Positions 1 through 13,200 of a DNA stretch of 64,000 nt are shown one piece after another. The position numbers and the translations under genes were made by a program. Position 1 is the stretch's first letter. Each line of letters opens with the position of its first letter. Source of the stretch: Aplysia californica (taxonomy: Eukaryota > Mollusca > Gastropoda > Aplysiida > Aplysiidae); contig NW_004797278.1 in the NCBI RefSeq assembly GCF_000002075.1, forward strand, positions 1,826,459 to 1,890,458, written 5' to 3'. The notes under the pieces were generated by a model. That model was given only the letters and a program-made list of their open reading frames with translations, did no database searches and was not told the origin of the DNA.

Positions 1-434
1 TGCTTTGCTTTCTATCATGTACAGAGATTTGTTTAAAAAAAAAAAAAAATACAGAATAAAACTAAAGTGTGCACATTCTTAGTACTAATTGTTGTTCATA
101 TGGTATTCCACTCTAGCACGTTTGTCTCCCTGAGATAAAATATATAAGATGTGCTGGTGCCTTTGGCTGTTGGTGAATCCAGATGCTGTTTTCAAAGCAT
201 TGTATTAAGTTAGCATCATCATAAACCTATTGCTGACTAAAACTTATATATGGTCAATAGCCAAAAACTGTGCCATCAAAATGACCACCAGACTCAATGT
301 TTAAGTATCCCCCAATTATGTTGGTTTTTACTTTTAACATCAGAACTGTAATCTTATACTTCTACAATAAAAAAAAAGTTGCAGAAGCATTTTTCATTGG
401 TAACAATTTTTTTAAGCCCTGAAATTCCTCTCAC
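1..434. other. GEN1 intron, no other feature
   Basis: This is the intron downstream (on the minus strand) of the last GEN1 exon visible here. It is AT-rich with short A runs. I see no exon, repeat family or RNA gene in it. The remaining GEN1 exons lie before position 1. Confidence 0.5.
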
Positions 435-625
435 CTGTCTAAAACATCTTCAACATTATTTTTCTTCATTTCCTTGACAAGGTCAATAAATTTGCTCTTT
501 CCAATTCCTGGCACTCCATCACAAAAGTCTCCTTTGCTCAGTAGCGCAAAAGCAATTAAGTCTTTTTGCGTGAGTCCAAGCCGAGCGGTGATGTCAGACA
601 TTGAATACTTTGTTGCTGTATATTC
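435..625 (-). CDS. GEN1 coding exon 5
   Basis: Encodes [18 protein letters not shown], then [17 protein letters not shown], then the helix-hairpin-helix [12 protein letters not shown]. The acceptor is tattttcag and the donor GACAG|gtgaga. It is 191 nt and leaves the frame in phase 2, so at least one more exon follows outside the window. Confidence 0.92.
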
Positions 626-2609
626 CTGAAAATATAAGACCATGTTAAAGCAAATAAGATAAACATGCACACAATTCTATAATACAAAAAGTTCCCTTAA
701 TACCATAGCAAAGCAGCTATATACTGAATACTCTAGCTATAGCAGTTTCTACACCATTGACAAAAGCAGCCAAAGTTGTAAAAAAGTATTACTGCAAAAT
801 TTGCTTACTATAGTTTTCAATCACCTCTACTTTTAAAAGCTATAGCACTTTCCTGGTCTACTTGGCATCTAATATATTGGTAATGATCCCGATTTGCTTC
901 TATATATACCCGTCACTTCTTAAAGCCCTGCATACAGTCATGCATTCAGTGGCAGTGCAACATTAGGGCCCGCCTGGCCCCCCTCCCCCTACCCCATCTC
1001 TCTCTCTATGTACTTCACGACAGATTATACACTTTGGAGTTTCAATAAAATCCTTCCAGTAGAATCCTCCATGACCTCACACGTTGTCTCAGAAAACGAA
1101 AGGTAGATCTAAGTAGTGCCAGGCAGAATATGGCCCCTGACTTGGGGTAAGGGAGATCACTTGAGATCACGCAAAAACTCTCATGTGTATTTTTGTTGGG
1201 GGGTTTTTTGGTAATTGTTTAACTGCCCTCGCAACTGCATAAGGTCATAATAATATGAGCGCGCGGGACACATTAAACTTTTTCAGTTGGTAGGAAATTT
1301 TGAATTTTGCACGGGTGGCGTCCGAAGCCTACTCTTATCGATTTTGGACCACCAAAGGATCTTTAACGTGTGCAACTTGCTTGCGTACGGGCCCTCCGAG
1401 ATTTTTTGCCTTTGTCCGAAAAGGCTAGGTGTACATCTTTCCTACCAGAAGATCAGGGGGGTGGCTGAAAGAGAGCAGTAAGAAGGAGCCAAGATGTAGC
1501 AGTAGAAAGGCTGCAGAAAAAGTCAGGAGCCCAGAGGAGGGGGCAAAGGAGGTGAGGGGGTGGGGGCAGAAAGAGGAGACGAAAGCAGACGACAGAACAT
1601 TGTTAGAGAGCAGAAAAGGAGGTAAAAGGAGACAATTTTAGAGAAGAAAATTTTTCAGTCGCTACTCGGGTTCAAACCCGGGACATTTGAATGAGAGGCC
1701 AACACCTTAACCTCTAGGCCACGAGAGCCCCCTCTCTCGTGTTTTGACAGCAATTCAGTTGGAGCCTGAGACTGTTGGCCCTGCACCTACTCTCTTTACA
1801 GACCACGTGTCCTGCCAGTAACCTGTCAGCCCCATCTATTTCGGTGTGGGCATTAGACTACTAGACTGCTTCAATTAATTTCACATTGACATTACTTTCA
1901 TAGTAACCTAGGGCTCTAACCAATATATTGAAGTCCTTTGACATATATATCTGTCCGCCCCGGTCATATAATCAGTCGTAAGACGCAATGTGCTATTTGG
2001 CGCTACGAGGCTCGAAAGCCTAAAAAGTGATTTTCAATGAATTTTTTTGTCGGATCTATTGAAAGATTTCTTTTGGAAGTGTGTGTGATTTGTTGTGAGC
2101 TTGGGTGACAAGATAAAGGAATTTGGACCTCAAACCCTTTCGAACATTTGACCTGCTGGTGTGTAACTGTGAGATTATTTATAGAACCATTACCTCATGG
2201 TCACATTGCTTCAATGTTCTTCATTCGCCCCTATTTTTAGATTTAGACCTCTTTTCGAGCATGAACGGTATGAAATATAAACAAATTTGCGTCACTATGA
2301 ACGTTGAGAGCTCCGATTGGGTGGGGTAAGAACGGGAACTCCTAGCCCACTTCAAGCTTGTTTACGTAAACAGCTGACTGTGTAAGCGTGCCCTGTAAGC
2401 TCAGTTGTGGGCTGTTGATCTTTCAGTTTTACACTTCGATTGATTTTAAAAGTTTGTTTTTATTGTGTTTTAGTGGGGGGGTTTTAAAAGATTGATCTCC
2501 CAAGGTGAACTCCCTACCAAAACGCCACCGAGGCAGTCTATGTGCATGTGTGTGTGTATGTTTTTGTATGTGTGTGTGTATGTGTGTATTCGAGAGTGTA
2601 TATGTGTGT

Positions 2610-2668
<59 letters not shown>

Positions 2669-5600
2669 CCCTCATGTGTTTTAAGTGCCTTTGCAAACGT
2701 ACAATTAAACACGGCACGTAAGCCGACTCGCGGATTCCCGAGCGCATGGTTCCGGTGAAATTGAGGTAATTCAGATCGAATTTTCTTAGCTCTTTTGCTA
2801 AACACACCAAAAGCTGTACACCTTGAAAAAGTTAAGCTTTTTTTTCGTTACAATAGTGTAATTTGTTTGTTCTTCTGAGTATTTGGAGCTAGAGAATCGC
2901 CATGGAAGGCGAAGCCCCTCGTGGTCGGAATGCAAGAACTGCCGGTTCAAAAATTGACACTCATGCATTTGAATGCTTTGAAAAAAGAGTGATAGTTTAA
3001 TGCTGTCTTTTCATTGGCAAACAACTTCTTTAGAGCTTTGAACGGGGTTACCCGTGGTATATTTTTGGCCTTTGACGTTTAAATAGACAGCCTGTATAAA
3101 AGCGTAAAAGTTTTCAAAGATCATTTTTAACACGAATTATATAAAATACTGACTCAAAAAGGTACCAATAGATAGAGCTGTTCTTTTTCTATTTGAATAA
3201 AGTCATCGGCTTGGAATTATTTTGCATCAATCCTTCCGCGAAACTCCGGGGAGCACTCAGTATACGAAAGATTGGAGAATCTTTGAGTATACTATAGTTA
3301 GAGCCAACTCGCTCACCGCACCGGGCCGGATAGTGCTCGGTGTCTTTTTTAAAATCAAAATAACGACATATCATCGTGTTTGAGGCAATAAAATACTGAT
3401 TTGTAATGATCTCAGTCTTGAAAAAAATTAGGCTCCATTTCTATGTTATAGTGATTGTACGCTGTTAATGTGGAGATGTTTGGTGCACTTGGTACTCTTT
3501 TATTATCTGTCAAACATGGGGTTGCAACCAATTAGCGAATTTAGCAATATTTGATTATATAATTAATTAAAACAGCTGTCATTTTCTTAAAAATTGACTG
3601 AGTGGTAAAAGTAAGGTACCAAAATTCACATGAGACACAGTCCTTTCATATGAAACATAAATTTGACATACAGCTACTATGAACATTTAGCTTGTGGTAC
3701 CTAGTAAAGGGTCTACAATGCTAACCCGTTGTTGTATTTGACGTGAAGACCATTCTCGTAAAAATTTTGTTTTGCTCATAGACTTTTATTCTGTGAATGA
3801 ATAGTTTTCTCCTTCGATGTGTTACATTGTAGTGACCTAGCCAAGATAACAGCCAAATTTCAAGTCTCTATTTCAATTTTATGACCCCTTTCTCATTTTT
3901 GTGTTTCCGCACCTTGCATACTTCTAGCTAACTTCAAGCTTGTTTACATAAACAGCTGACTGTGTGGGCATGCCCTGTTAGTTGTTATCATCTGTTGATC
4001 TTTCAGTTTTACATCTGGATTGACTTTAAAAATTCGTCTTTACTGTGTTTTAGTGCTTTTAAAAGATTAATTAACCTTCCTCTAGATCTATCAAAGCGGG
4101 CTCCTTACCAAGAGGCCACCGAGGCGGTCTATGTGCATGTACGAGTATGAGTGCTGGTGGGTTTGTTCACTTGTTTACTTGTGTGAAGGACCGACATCAC
4201 TGCACAAGGGGCATCCCCATAAGCGCTCCGTCCCCTGAAGAAGCACATCTCGAAGTGTGTAGATGCTGACAGTTCCAAGCAATGGCTGATTCCATAGCCT
4301 TCTGCTCCTCCCACTAAGTCTTGAACTTCTGCAGGCGCCCCATCCGATTCCAAGCTCATGAAGTCGCTCGAGATGATGGTATTCCGACTCTTCGTGTTCT
4401 TTTTCTCGTTTTTCCCTGACTGCACGTACAATTTCAGGTTTGTCAGGGCACAGCTTCCCTTCAGGTTTGCTTTTCCAGCGAGCTCATCAGCCCGCTTATT
4501 GCCCTTGACTCCAGCATGGCCCGGGGTGAAGATCCACGTGATCTTTTTCCGTGTTGTCTTCTTCAGGAGCTCTGTCCATTCAGCTCTAAGGGTCCCACTC
4601 TCAATCTTCCTCAGAGTGCTCTGAGAGTCTGTGACAAAGATCACATGTGCTTGTCGAGTTGTTGTGACCCATTTGAGAACCTTAGTGATTGCCTCTATTT
4701 CCATTCTCATGCTAGATGTTGTCACATCGTATGCTCTCTGCTGTTCCTGCACCAATCTGCCACTCACTCTTGCTGAGAAGCACCATCCAGATTCTTCCTC
4801 TCGTTTAACAGATCCATCCGTGTATACAACCACATCTCCGTGCCGTGAGTTTTCTTCAATCAGTTGTCCTATCTCAACATCTGTCGCCCCCTGCGGTCAC
4901 TCTCTACATTCTCTGTTCGGCGTAATCACTACCTTCCCAAAATCTCCCTGCTGTCTCTCATTCATCTTTATTCATTCTTCGTCCCGCTTTATATCTTCCA
5001 GTGGGCAGACTTCCTTGATGAAGTTTTCAGCCTTAGCCGTCCAAGAAGCTCCTCGTTTTAGGCGATTTCCCTTGATTGCTCCAATGGCTTCGTGAAGTGG
5101 GTGTTGCTTATCAGCCGCCACCCTCATGTACGCCCTGACCTGAGCCACTTTGTGTCTGTTTTCCACTGACATGAGGTCCAATACATGCTTCATACAGATA
5201 ACTGGCGTATCCCTGATGCAGCCTAGTATGATGCGTATGGCTTCATTTTGAACTCGATCCAATTTGTCCAGTTGGGTTTTTGTCAAGGTCAATACTCTGA
5301 GCCCATAATCGATAACTGCCAAGACCAGCTGCTGATACATAAGAAGCAGTAGCCTTTGTTCCATTCCTGAAGCCGCCATGACCTTCACTGCATTCAATCC
5401 CTTCTTTTCCCTTTCCACAACACCATCTATGTGATCTTTGAAGGATAGAAGGCGATCGAAAACCACTCCCAGATACCGCATCTTCTGACATCTTTGAATA
5501 TTCTGTCCATTTACCGTCAGCTCTGGGACATCTGTCTTTACTATTCGATTGTTTAAAGAGCACCACAGTGCTGCGGCCTTCTGAGGATTGATCACTGCGG

Positions 5601-7116
5601 TTGATTCAGCACACCACTCCATCTCTTCTCCTCTCTGAAAGCCTTCATATACATCATACGCGAAGGTCCCTGTGTTGTTCCAAGTTTCCTTTCTGGGTCT
5701 GTAACTCCCTAACTCCTCAGGTAGGTTCCCGTTGTTCTCTAGCTCATTCATAAGTATTCTTGCTATGCATTTTTCTAGCACTTTTCCATACACATTTTGC
5801 ATGGTGACAATGCGGTATCCGTAGAGTTCTTTGTGATTCTTCCCAGGTTTTGGTAGTGGCTTTAAGTTACTATGCAGCCACTCTTCTGGTACAGTTGATG
5901 TCCTGATGCTGCTGTCGTAGTCATCCACAATATTTTCCAGTTCCTCGTCACTGAGCTCATTAAAGTGTTTGTACTGTATCCCATCTGGAGCTGGCATTGT
6001 GTTGTTGGTGGTTTTTAGGACAGATTTGACAAAATATATTGTGATGATGTAGTCATATCCCTCGTTCCTCATGATTCCCTTCAAACTCTGGCATACTTCT
6101 GTCCTCGTCTCAGCATCACCCTGATCAGTCTGTGTGATGTATCTTTTAAGAAAGGCTTCTCCTTTGCTAGCATCATCTCTCAGAATAGCCATTCCATCAA
6201 TGCTCTAGATATCTGGCATTGAGTTTGCTGTGCGCCCGTAGTTCATTCTATTGTGTAACTTCTAAAATTTTTTGTTAATCTTTGTCTTGTCCGATTTCCC
6301 AGACCAATTTCTCCCACCTTTCTTTTTTCACTCCTTTGGCTATTTCCTTAAAATCCACACATCTCCTGTTCCTTGTTTCGGCAGCTTCCTGGATGATGTG
6401 TTGCTCACTGGTGTTGTCCTTACCAAGTTTTTGCCACTTTTTGACCACTTGCCTTTTCCTCTTCCATGCTTCCTCACATTCCTCGGTCCACCATGGTGGT
6501 TGTATAATCTGTTTCATATTCGGTTTTCGGGATACTTCACTTCGCAGCTTTCCTAGGGGTGCATCATTGTCTTTCTTGTAAGTAAAAGCTTTCATTCGGC
6601 ACTTGTTTCTTAGTGGTCTGCAGCTTCCCTTTTCGATCATCACAATGCATGGAAGGTGATCACTTTCGTGTCGCCCTAAAACGTCCCACTTTGTGTAGAG
6701 AGTAGCCCCAGATGACACCAAAGCCAGATCTATAACCCCATCCGAATCTCCCGGTCTCGTTGCCAGTCTAGTAGGTCTTCCATCGTTTATGCAAATCAGT
6801 GGCATCTCTAACAGTGTTTCTCTAAGTGCTATTCCTTGTCCATTCTCTGTTGCATTGCCCCACTCTGCTGCTCTCGCGTTAAAGTCCCCGCAGATAATTG
6901 TGCGTTCACCCGGCATCTCTGCAAGATCACACAAAAAATTCCAGTCCCTCTCATGAACCAACTGGTTATTTCAGGATAGATGTTGAACACATTCCATCTG
7001 ATGTCGCCACCTTTAGTTTGGATACCCTGTACTTCCCTACCATGCTGGCTCCATTCTTCCACATTCAAAACATGGTGGGTTTGTATATGTATGTGTGTGT
7101 GTGTGCGAGTGTGTGC

Positions 7117-7167
<51 letters not shown>

Positions 7168-7186
7168 TGTGTGTGTGTGTGTGTGT

Positions 7187-7241
<55 letters not shown>

Positions 7242-10200
7242 CGTGTGCTCTCGTGTGTTTATGGTGCTATTGCAAACGTATAATTAGGTTGCGTAAACAT
7301 GGCACATAAGCCGACTCGCTGCCTTCCAAGCGCGTGGTTTCGGTGAAATGGGGGTAATTCAGATCTCTGTTTCTTTGCTCTTTTGTTATGAAACACCAAA
7401 TGCTGAACACTTTGAAAAAATTCAGATTTTCTTCGTTACAATAGAGTAAGTTGTTTGTATTATATCCGAGTATTTGGAGCTGGAGAATCGCCTTGGAAAG
7501 GTCGGAACGCGAGGTCTCCCGGTTCAAAATTGACACCCATGCATTCGAATGCTTTACAGAAAGATTGATGATTAAATGCCGCATTTTCATTGGCGGAGAA
7601 CTATACAGCTTTGGGCGTGGTTTCCCATGATTATTATTTTTGCCTTTTGGCGCTTTGATACAAAACCTTGAAATAAAGCGTCTAAGTTTTCAAAGATAAT
7701 TTTTAACACGAAATGTGTAAAATACCGGCTAAAAAAGGTACCAATAGAAAGAGCTTTTATTATCTGTCAAACATGGGGTTTCAGCCAGTTACCGATTTCA
7801 GCAATATATTTAGATTATTATGTTAAATTGAAACAGCTGCATTCTCTTAAAAGTATGGTACCAAACTTCTCAGGAGACATAAGCCTTTCACAAGAAACAG
7901 ATGAATTTGACATACAGCTACTTTGAAAATTTAGTATTTGATACCTAGTATAATGCTAATATTTTGTTGCATTTGACGTGAAGTCCATTCTCGCAAATAT
8001 TTTGTTTTGTCCAAAAGTTTTTTATCTGACAATGAATAGTTTTCTACTTTTGTATATTACCTTGTAGTGGCATAGCCAAGATACCTGCTAAATTTCAAGT
8101 CTCTATCTCAATTCTAAGACCCCCATTACTATGGAAACATGTTGCTCAAATACGGTGGCCATTTTCTTCTTTTCGTGTTTCCTCATCTCGCACAATTAAA
8201 AGTTCTGTATTTTCGTCAAATATGGTCATATTTACTTCATTCTTGTTTTAAATTGTAGGGAAAAGGAGATAGGTTTTGAATATAATGTTAACTCAGATTT
8301 GAAATTTCCTTCATATGACAGATATTGACCGGCAGGGACACATAAATATACTAGTGTCATTTTATATCTGCATTATGTACATGAATGCCCTTATTCGTGA
8401 ATACTGCATGTATAGGCTACTAATGTATATGTTTTGTAAAGCGTATTGAAATTAATAAGATTTATGGAAATACACTGTATAAATGCCAGGTAATATCATT
8501 ATTATTATTGTCCTTACATGTACTATTATTATTGCCCCTCGAACTCTGTTTGTTTTTGTAAGTGTTTTACGGCGCTCGCAACTGCATAAGGTCATATGAG
8601 TGCGCGGGACACACTAAACTTTTTCAGTTGGTAGGAAATTTTTAATTTTGCCCGGGTGGCGGCCGAAGCCTACTCTTATCGATTTTAGACCACCAAGGGA
8701 TCTTTAACATGCAAAATTGCACACCGGACCTCCGAGATTTTTCGCCCTTGTCCGAGAAGGCTAGGTGTAGATCTTTCCTACCAGAAGATCAGGGGTGTGG
8801 CTGAAAGACAGCAGTAAGAAAAAGCCAATGAGTAGCAGTAGAAAGGCTGCAGAAAGAATCAGGAGCCCAGAGGAGGGGGCAAAGGAGGTGAAGGGGTGGG
8901 GGGCAGAAAGAGGAGACGAAAGCAGACGACAGAACATTGCTAGAGAGTAGGAAAGGAGGTGAAAGGAGACAAATTTAGAGAAGAAAATTTTTTGGTCGCT
9001 ACCCGGATTCGAACCCGGGACCTTTGAATGAGAGGCGAACACCTTAACCTCTAGGCCACGAGAGCCCCCTTCGAACTCTAACGTCATGAGAACACTAGCA
9101 GATGTGATTAATGAAGAGCACATTAGGTTCACTTTCTCCTCTTGATGCACAAGCACAAAGTAAAAATTCTCTGCCAAAAAGTTGCTTTTATTTTAGATAA
9201 AAAAATTTCTAGGCCATAATTTAAGAGCCACATTAACTCTTTATCTCCAGAAAGCCGCTCCCGGTCAGGAACCCCTGAGCCGGTCAGCCGGCTCGGGCGC
9301 ATTCCTTTACGATGACTTCAACATCAAATTACTTTTCGGCAATTGCAGAAAACAGGTCTCTCTTATTGGGAGTTTATTCACTAGATGAAGAATATTTTAA
9401 CTACAAATAATCTGAGCTTATATATATATTAGAGTTTGTTATAGGGGGTAAAATTTCATTATGAGGGGTCAGATTAGAAGGATGGTCACGGTAGTCAAAA
9501 TTAAATCAATGAAATAAATACCATAGAAAGCCCAGTAAAACTATATTTCCGGAAGCATTAAAGTCAGTACAAAAGTACTACAATAAATCATGCTAACACA
9601 TACAGTAGTCTCCGCCGAAGATCCCACCGCTTACGATCCCGGTTCGCTTAAGGTCTCACTATTTTAAGAAAACAGAATTTTTACTATACAAAAGTCACCC
9701 CTAAGATCCCGCTCTGATTCATTCTGAAGGTCTACATTCAGCTAAGATCCCGCATTTCAGATCATAATTTGCAGAACATAAACCCGGGCGGGCACAGCCG
9801 ATCAACCAAGAGTGAAAAGTTGGGATCAATAAACTGTCCGTCGCGTCAAAGATCAGCCACTATCGTGAATGTGATCACATACACGTTTAAAACTCTATGA
9901 AGCGATGCAATGTTTGCCCCAGACGGGATCACACCGAGGTATGAACTGACCGACACGTTTGTTTTCCCCACGCATCGCACTAACACCTGAGTTCTCCCTC
10001 TAAACTTACATCACTCGCTGGGTGGGTAGGGCCTACACGTTCACTCCAGGTGGGATCACATGGAACCGTGAACCCACACGATTGCTGCAGTTGTCTCTAC
10101 TCCCGAATTTGCGAGACAGACTGAATTTTAATTGGTGTGTTCACAACATAATGGTGTGTAACCACAAAGGCGGTTGGGGGGAGGGGGGACTCGGTCAGAG

Positions 10201-13200
10201 ATGAAAAGCTATACATTTTCGACAGGTAAAGGGGAGGGGCAACTGGATAAGCGTATATCTTGAGACTCATGACAGGATAATAAGTAAAAATGGCACGCCT
10301 CATGTCACTATGCACTACGATAGGTCATCAAGGTTAACCACTCTTTGCTCGCCATATGCCATAAACCCACCAAGGGGTCACGTCAGTTCATTTTACAGCG
10401 GAGGGAGACCATTTTACCGATTGTGAGCCTTAGCATGAGTCACCATAGATTCTTCCCTGGGTTCGTCGATAAGATCCCGGTTCGCCTAAAATCCCGCATT
10501 TCCTTGCTCCCAAGCACTGGGATCTTAGGCGGAGACTACTGTATTACCTTATTACTCTCTTTGAACAATCCTTTGTAGACATTTTGAGCGCCATAAATGA
10601 GAGCATCTCCATCTTCAGTCAAGACTCCATCAACAACCTAGATGTACACACAAGAAATTCATCACATTGCAGAAAAATCAAACATAATGTTACTCATAAT
10701 AATCATGAACAGTCTCAGGGAAAACCTGTAATCCCTTTTATATCTTGGTGTAAGCAGTAGTCTATTTATCATGCCCATTCCCCGACTCAGCAAAACTTTT
10801 GTAAATACACAACTTCATGGATAAAGAGAACAATAGAGTACTGATAAAAAAAGAAATGAACAGAAACAAGTTTAAGTTGTTTGAGAGTTACAATGCTGTT
10901 TTAAAATCAAACAAAATGTCAAGACAACAGAAGATAAATAGAGAACAGAGTAAACTTGCCTTCATGCGATCCAATTCAGCACACATTTTCTCAGCTTCTC
11001 CTACAGAATCTATGACTGGGAATCCCATTGCAGTAAGGAGCTCCTTGTACTTGTGAAACGATTCAGAGGAAAAAACCTTTACATACACACACATAATTCA
11101 TAATGAGTTATTCAAAATGACATCCATGAGCTAGCGTAAACAACATAATTTATTTAAAATCCCATTGACATTTTAGATTTAAGATTAGGTTAGATTCTTT
11201 TCAATGTCTACGATTTTACACAAAAGGAGGCAGCATCAATACTGAAACAGCTATCAACAGTTATGAACAGAAAAATAACCATTAAAAAATCTTATTTCAG
11301 CAATATGGTGTTATGTATCTGTGAAGGAGATTGACATTAATCTTTTTATGCATTAATAAAACAAATGGAAAGCCAATGCATAGCACAACATGCAAGTCTC
11401 ACAGTCACAAGAAATATGTTAATGCACCATAAACCTACAGCTCATATTTCATATACACCATGACCTCACACTTTTCAGAAAAATAAAGATTCAAAAAATG
11501 AACCAAAAAGTTATCACAGGTGGGTTGGGAATAAAGTTTTTTTTTAATTATTTTTTTTAAAAGAACTTGAACCTCCAGAGTTTGTTCTTTGTTTTATTAT
11601 GCCAATTAACTGTTCCTTTTCCATGTTTTCCACAAATTTTAGAGACATAAAAACAGATGATTAAAAAAGTAAGAAGTTTCAGAGGTTTCCAGAAAACTTC
11701 ATCTACACCAAAAGAGGGCATTGCCTTACCTATAGCAGAAGTTTGGTTTCATTGGTGTGTATATCTGTTTCGTTATAGAGAAAACTCTCCTTGTCTTTTA
11801 AAGAAACTGAACAAGGGTCCAATAACTTTACCTTTGATTTTCTCAAAACAGCATTTTTCCGGATAGCCCCCTGCTTGTGCTTCAAATCGACCAATTAGTA
11901 TCAGAACCTGCACCCTGCTAGCATGCTCTAATTTATTCTCGGAAGAATTTCAGATGTCTTTTAAAAAGATGTCTCATACCTCTCAACAAGAATTTTATTC
12001 AAAATACTACAAACCTGGAGAGCGGACTTATAATATTCTTGACCTCTCTTTCTCTTTTTCAGAAGTGGTGCCACGGGTCCATCCATAACAAACACCAGGG
12101 AAATACCATAAGTCACTAAATTCAAGGATCTATGAAAAATGTTCCTGTTGATACAATAGAGCATGAAAGGTAAAGTACACTTTTAGTCTGCCATCCTCTC
12201 CAACACAAAGATCTTTTCAACCCAATAGATTTCACATGAAAGAATGACATGAAGTTTCAACAAGTGCAATAAATGTAAGCAATCATGGTCCTAATAAGGA
12301 AAATACAATCACTTATAGTAGCACTTCAAATTTATCGGAAACCCCGCTTTTTTCTCATTCAAATATCAAACAAAGACTAAAAAAAGGAATCAGGAATCGT
12401 GCTTTAATTTAAGAAGCGAAAATGTCATTCAATGCCCAAAATGTAATATTCTTGACAGTAATTTGAATCAATCACAAGAACAGCTGGTCAGCTTGAGCTT
12501 CGCAAAACAAATAGATGGAAACAAGCCAAACTAAGTGACCATGAAATAAGTCTAAAAACCCAAGAGAATGGGGAGAGCATTCGGTGACTATGCCTGCTAA
12601 TTTCTGAACAGATTGTGCCACAGTGATAGCTGCAGCATATGTAGAGCTTTGTGACATTTACTCTCAACTTCTTATATATATGCCCTAGCTTGAACCGCCA
12701 AGCCTAATTACAAGCATAATCTGTGACGAATACTGTACTTACCATCACTCACTTACGTTCTGTTCTTTAAAGACTCTTTATAGACTTCAGCATGTAAGCT
12801 ATTCTCCATGTTTACCATTACCTTACCAATAACCAAGCACCTAAACTAACACTAACACTTACATGGTACACACTGAAAACAAGATCATTACACTACTACC
12901 AAAAGTTTGAAACACTAGTAAAGGCTTTTCTGAGTTAGATGCTGGCATATGTGTTATGAGTAGGCAAGAAAACCGCCAGCCTGGATGTACATTTCAAAAG
13001 GAGAAAAAAGGCACCAGGGAAGGTAGTTATTTAATAAAAAACAGTCATAGGCCATAGCTATACCACATTTGCAAAGCCAGAAAGGGAATCCATCTTCTGT
13101 CAAAATCAGGTTAACCTCCCACAATATAATAACGTATGTCTTGTATAAACATGCATTTCAGGCGCGGTTCCCCCATAGAGCACGGTCATGCAGTGCCGCT

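Larger units (their letters stand above)
4167..7072 (-). mobile_element. I/Nimb-like LINE, 5'-truncated and internally deleted
   Basis: Non-LTR retrotransposon on the minus strand. Order in its own sense: endonuclease (7068-6275), reverse transcriptase (6192-4972), RNase H (4833-4190). The APE endonuclease, RT and RNase H order is typical of the I superfamily. It is flanked by a perfect 12-bp direct repeat, TGGTGGGTTTGT, at 4155-4166 and 7073-7084, the expected target duplication. The 5' end is lost inside the endonuclease and the RT palm (the YxDD region) is deleted, so it is dead. Confidence 0.9.
3926..8200. repeat. Tandem duplication unit 2, split by a LINE
   Basis: Second unit of the duplication. 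Its left part (3926-4166) matches 2339-2560 and its right part (7085-8200) matches the (TG)n tract and body of unit 1 (about 2545-3915). The two halves are separated by a LINE at 4167-7072. Shared blocks include AAGCCGACTCGC, GAGTATTTGGAGCT, ATTATCTGTCAAACATGGGG and TTTGACATACAGCTACT. Confidence 0.75.

Noticed and set aside
2470-2810. Overlapping frames of His/Thr and Cys/Val repeats
   Set aside because: They are translations of the (TG)n tract. The same applies at 6898-7309 and 17519-17740.
4358-5095. Plus-strand frames of 86-154 residues
   Set aside because: Antisense shadows of the LINE RNase H and RT regions, with no recognisable domain.
8761-9177. 138-aa minus-strand open frame
   Set aside because: It runs through SINE copy 2, head to tail; composition and position show it is chance.
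11050-11076. Longer GEN1 exon 3 starting at 11076
   Set aside because: In frame, but the upstream AG lacks a pyrimidine tract, and the nine extra residues spoil the spacing seen in other GEN1 proteins.
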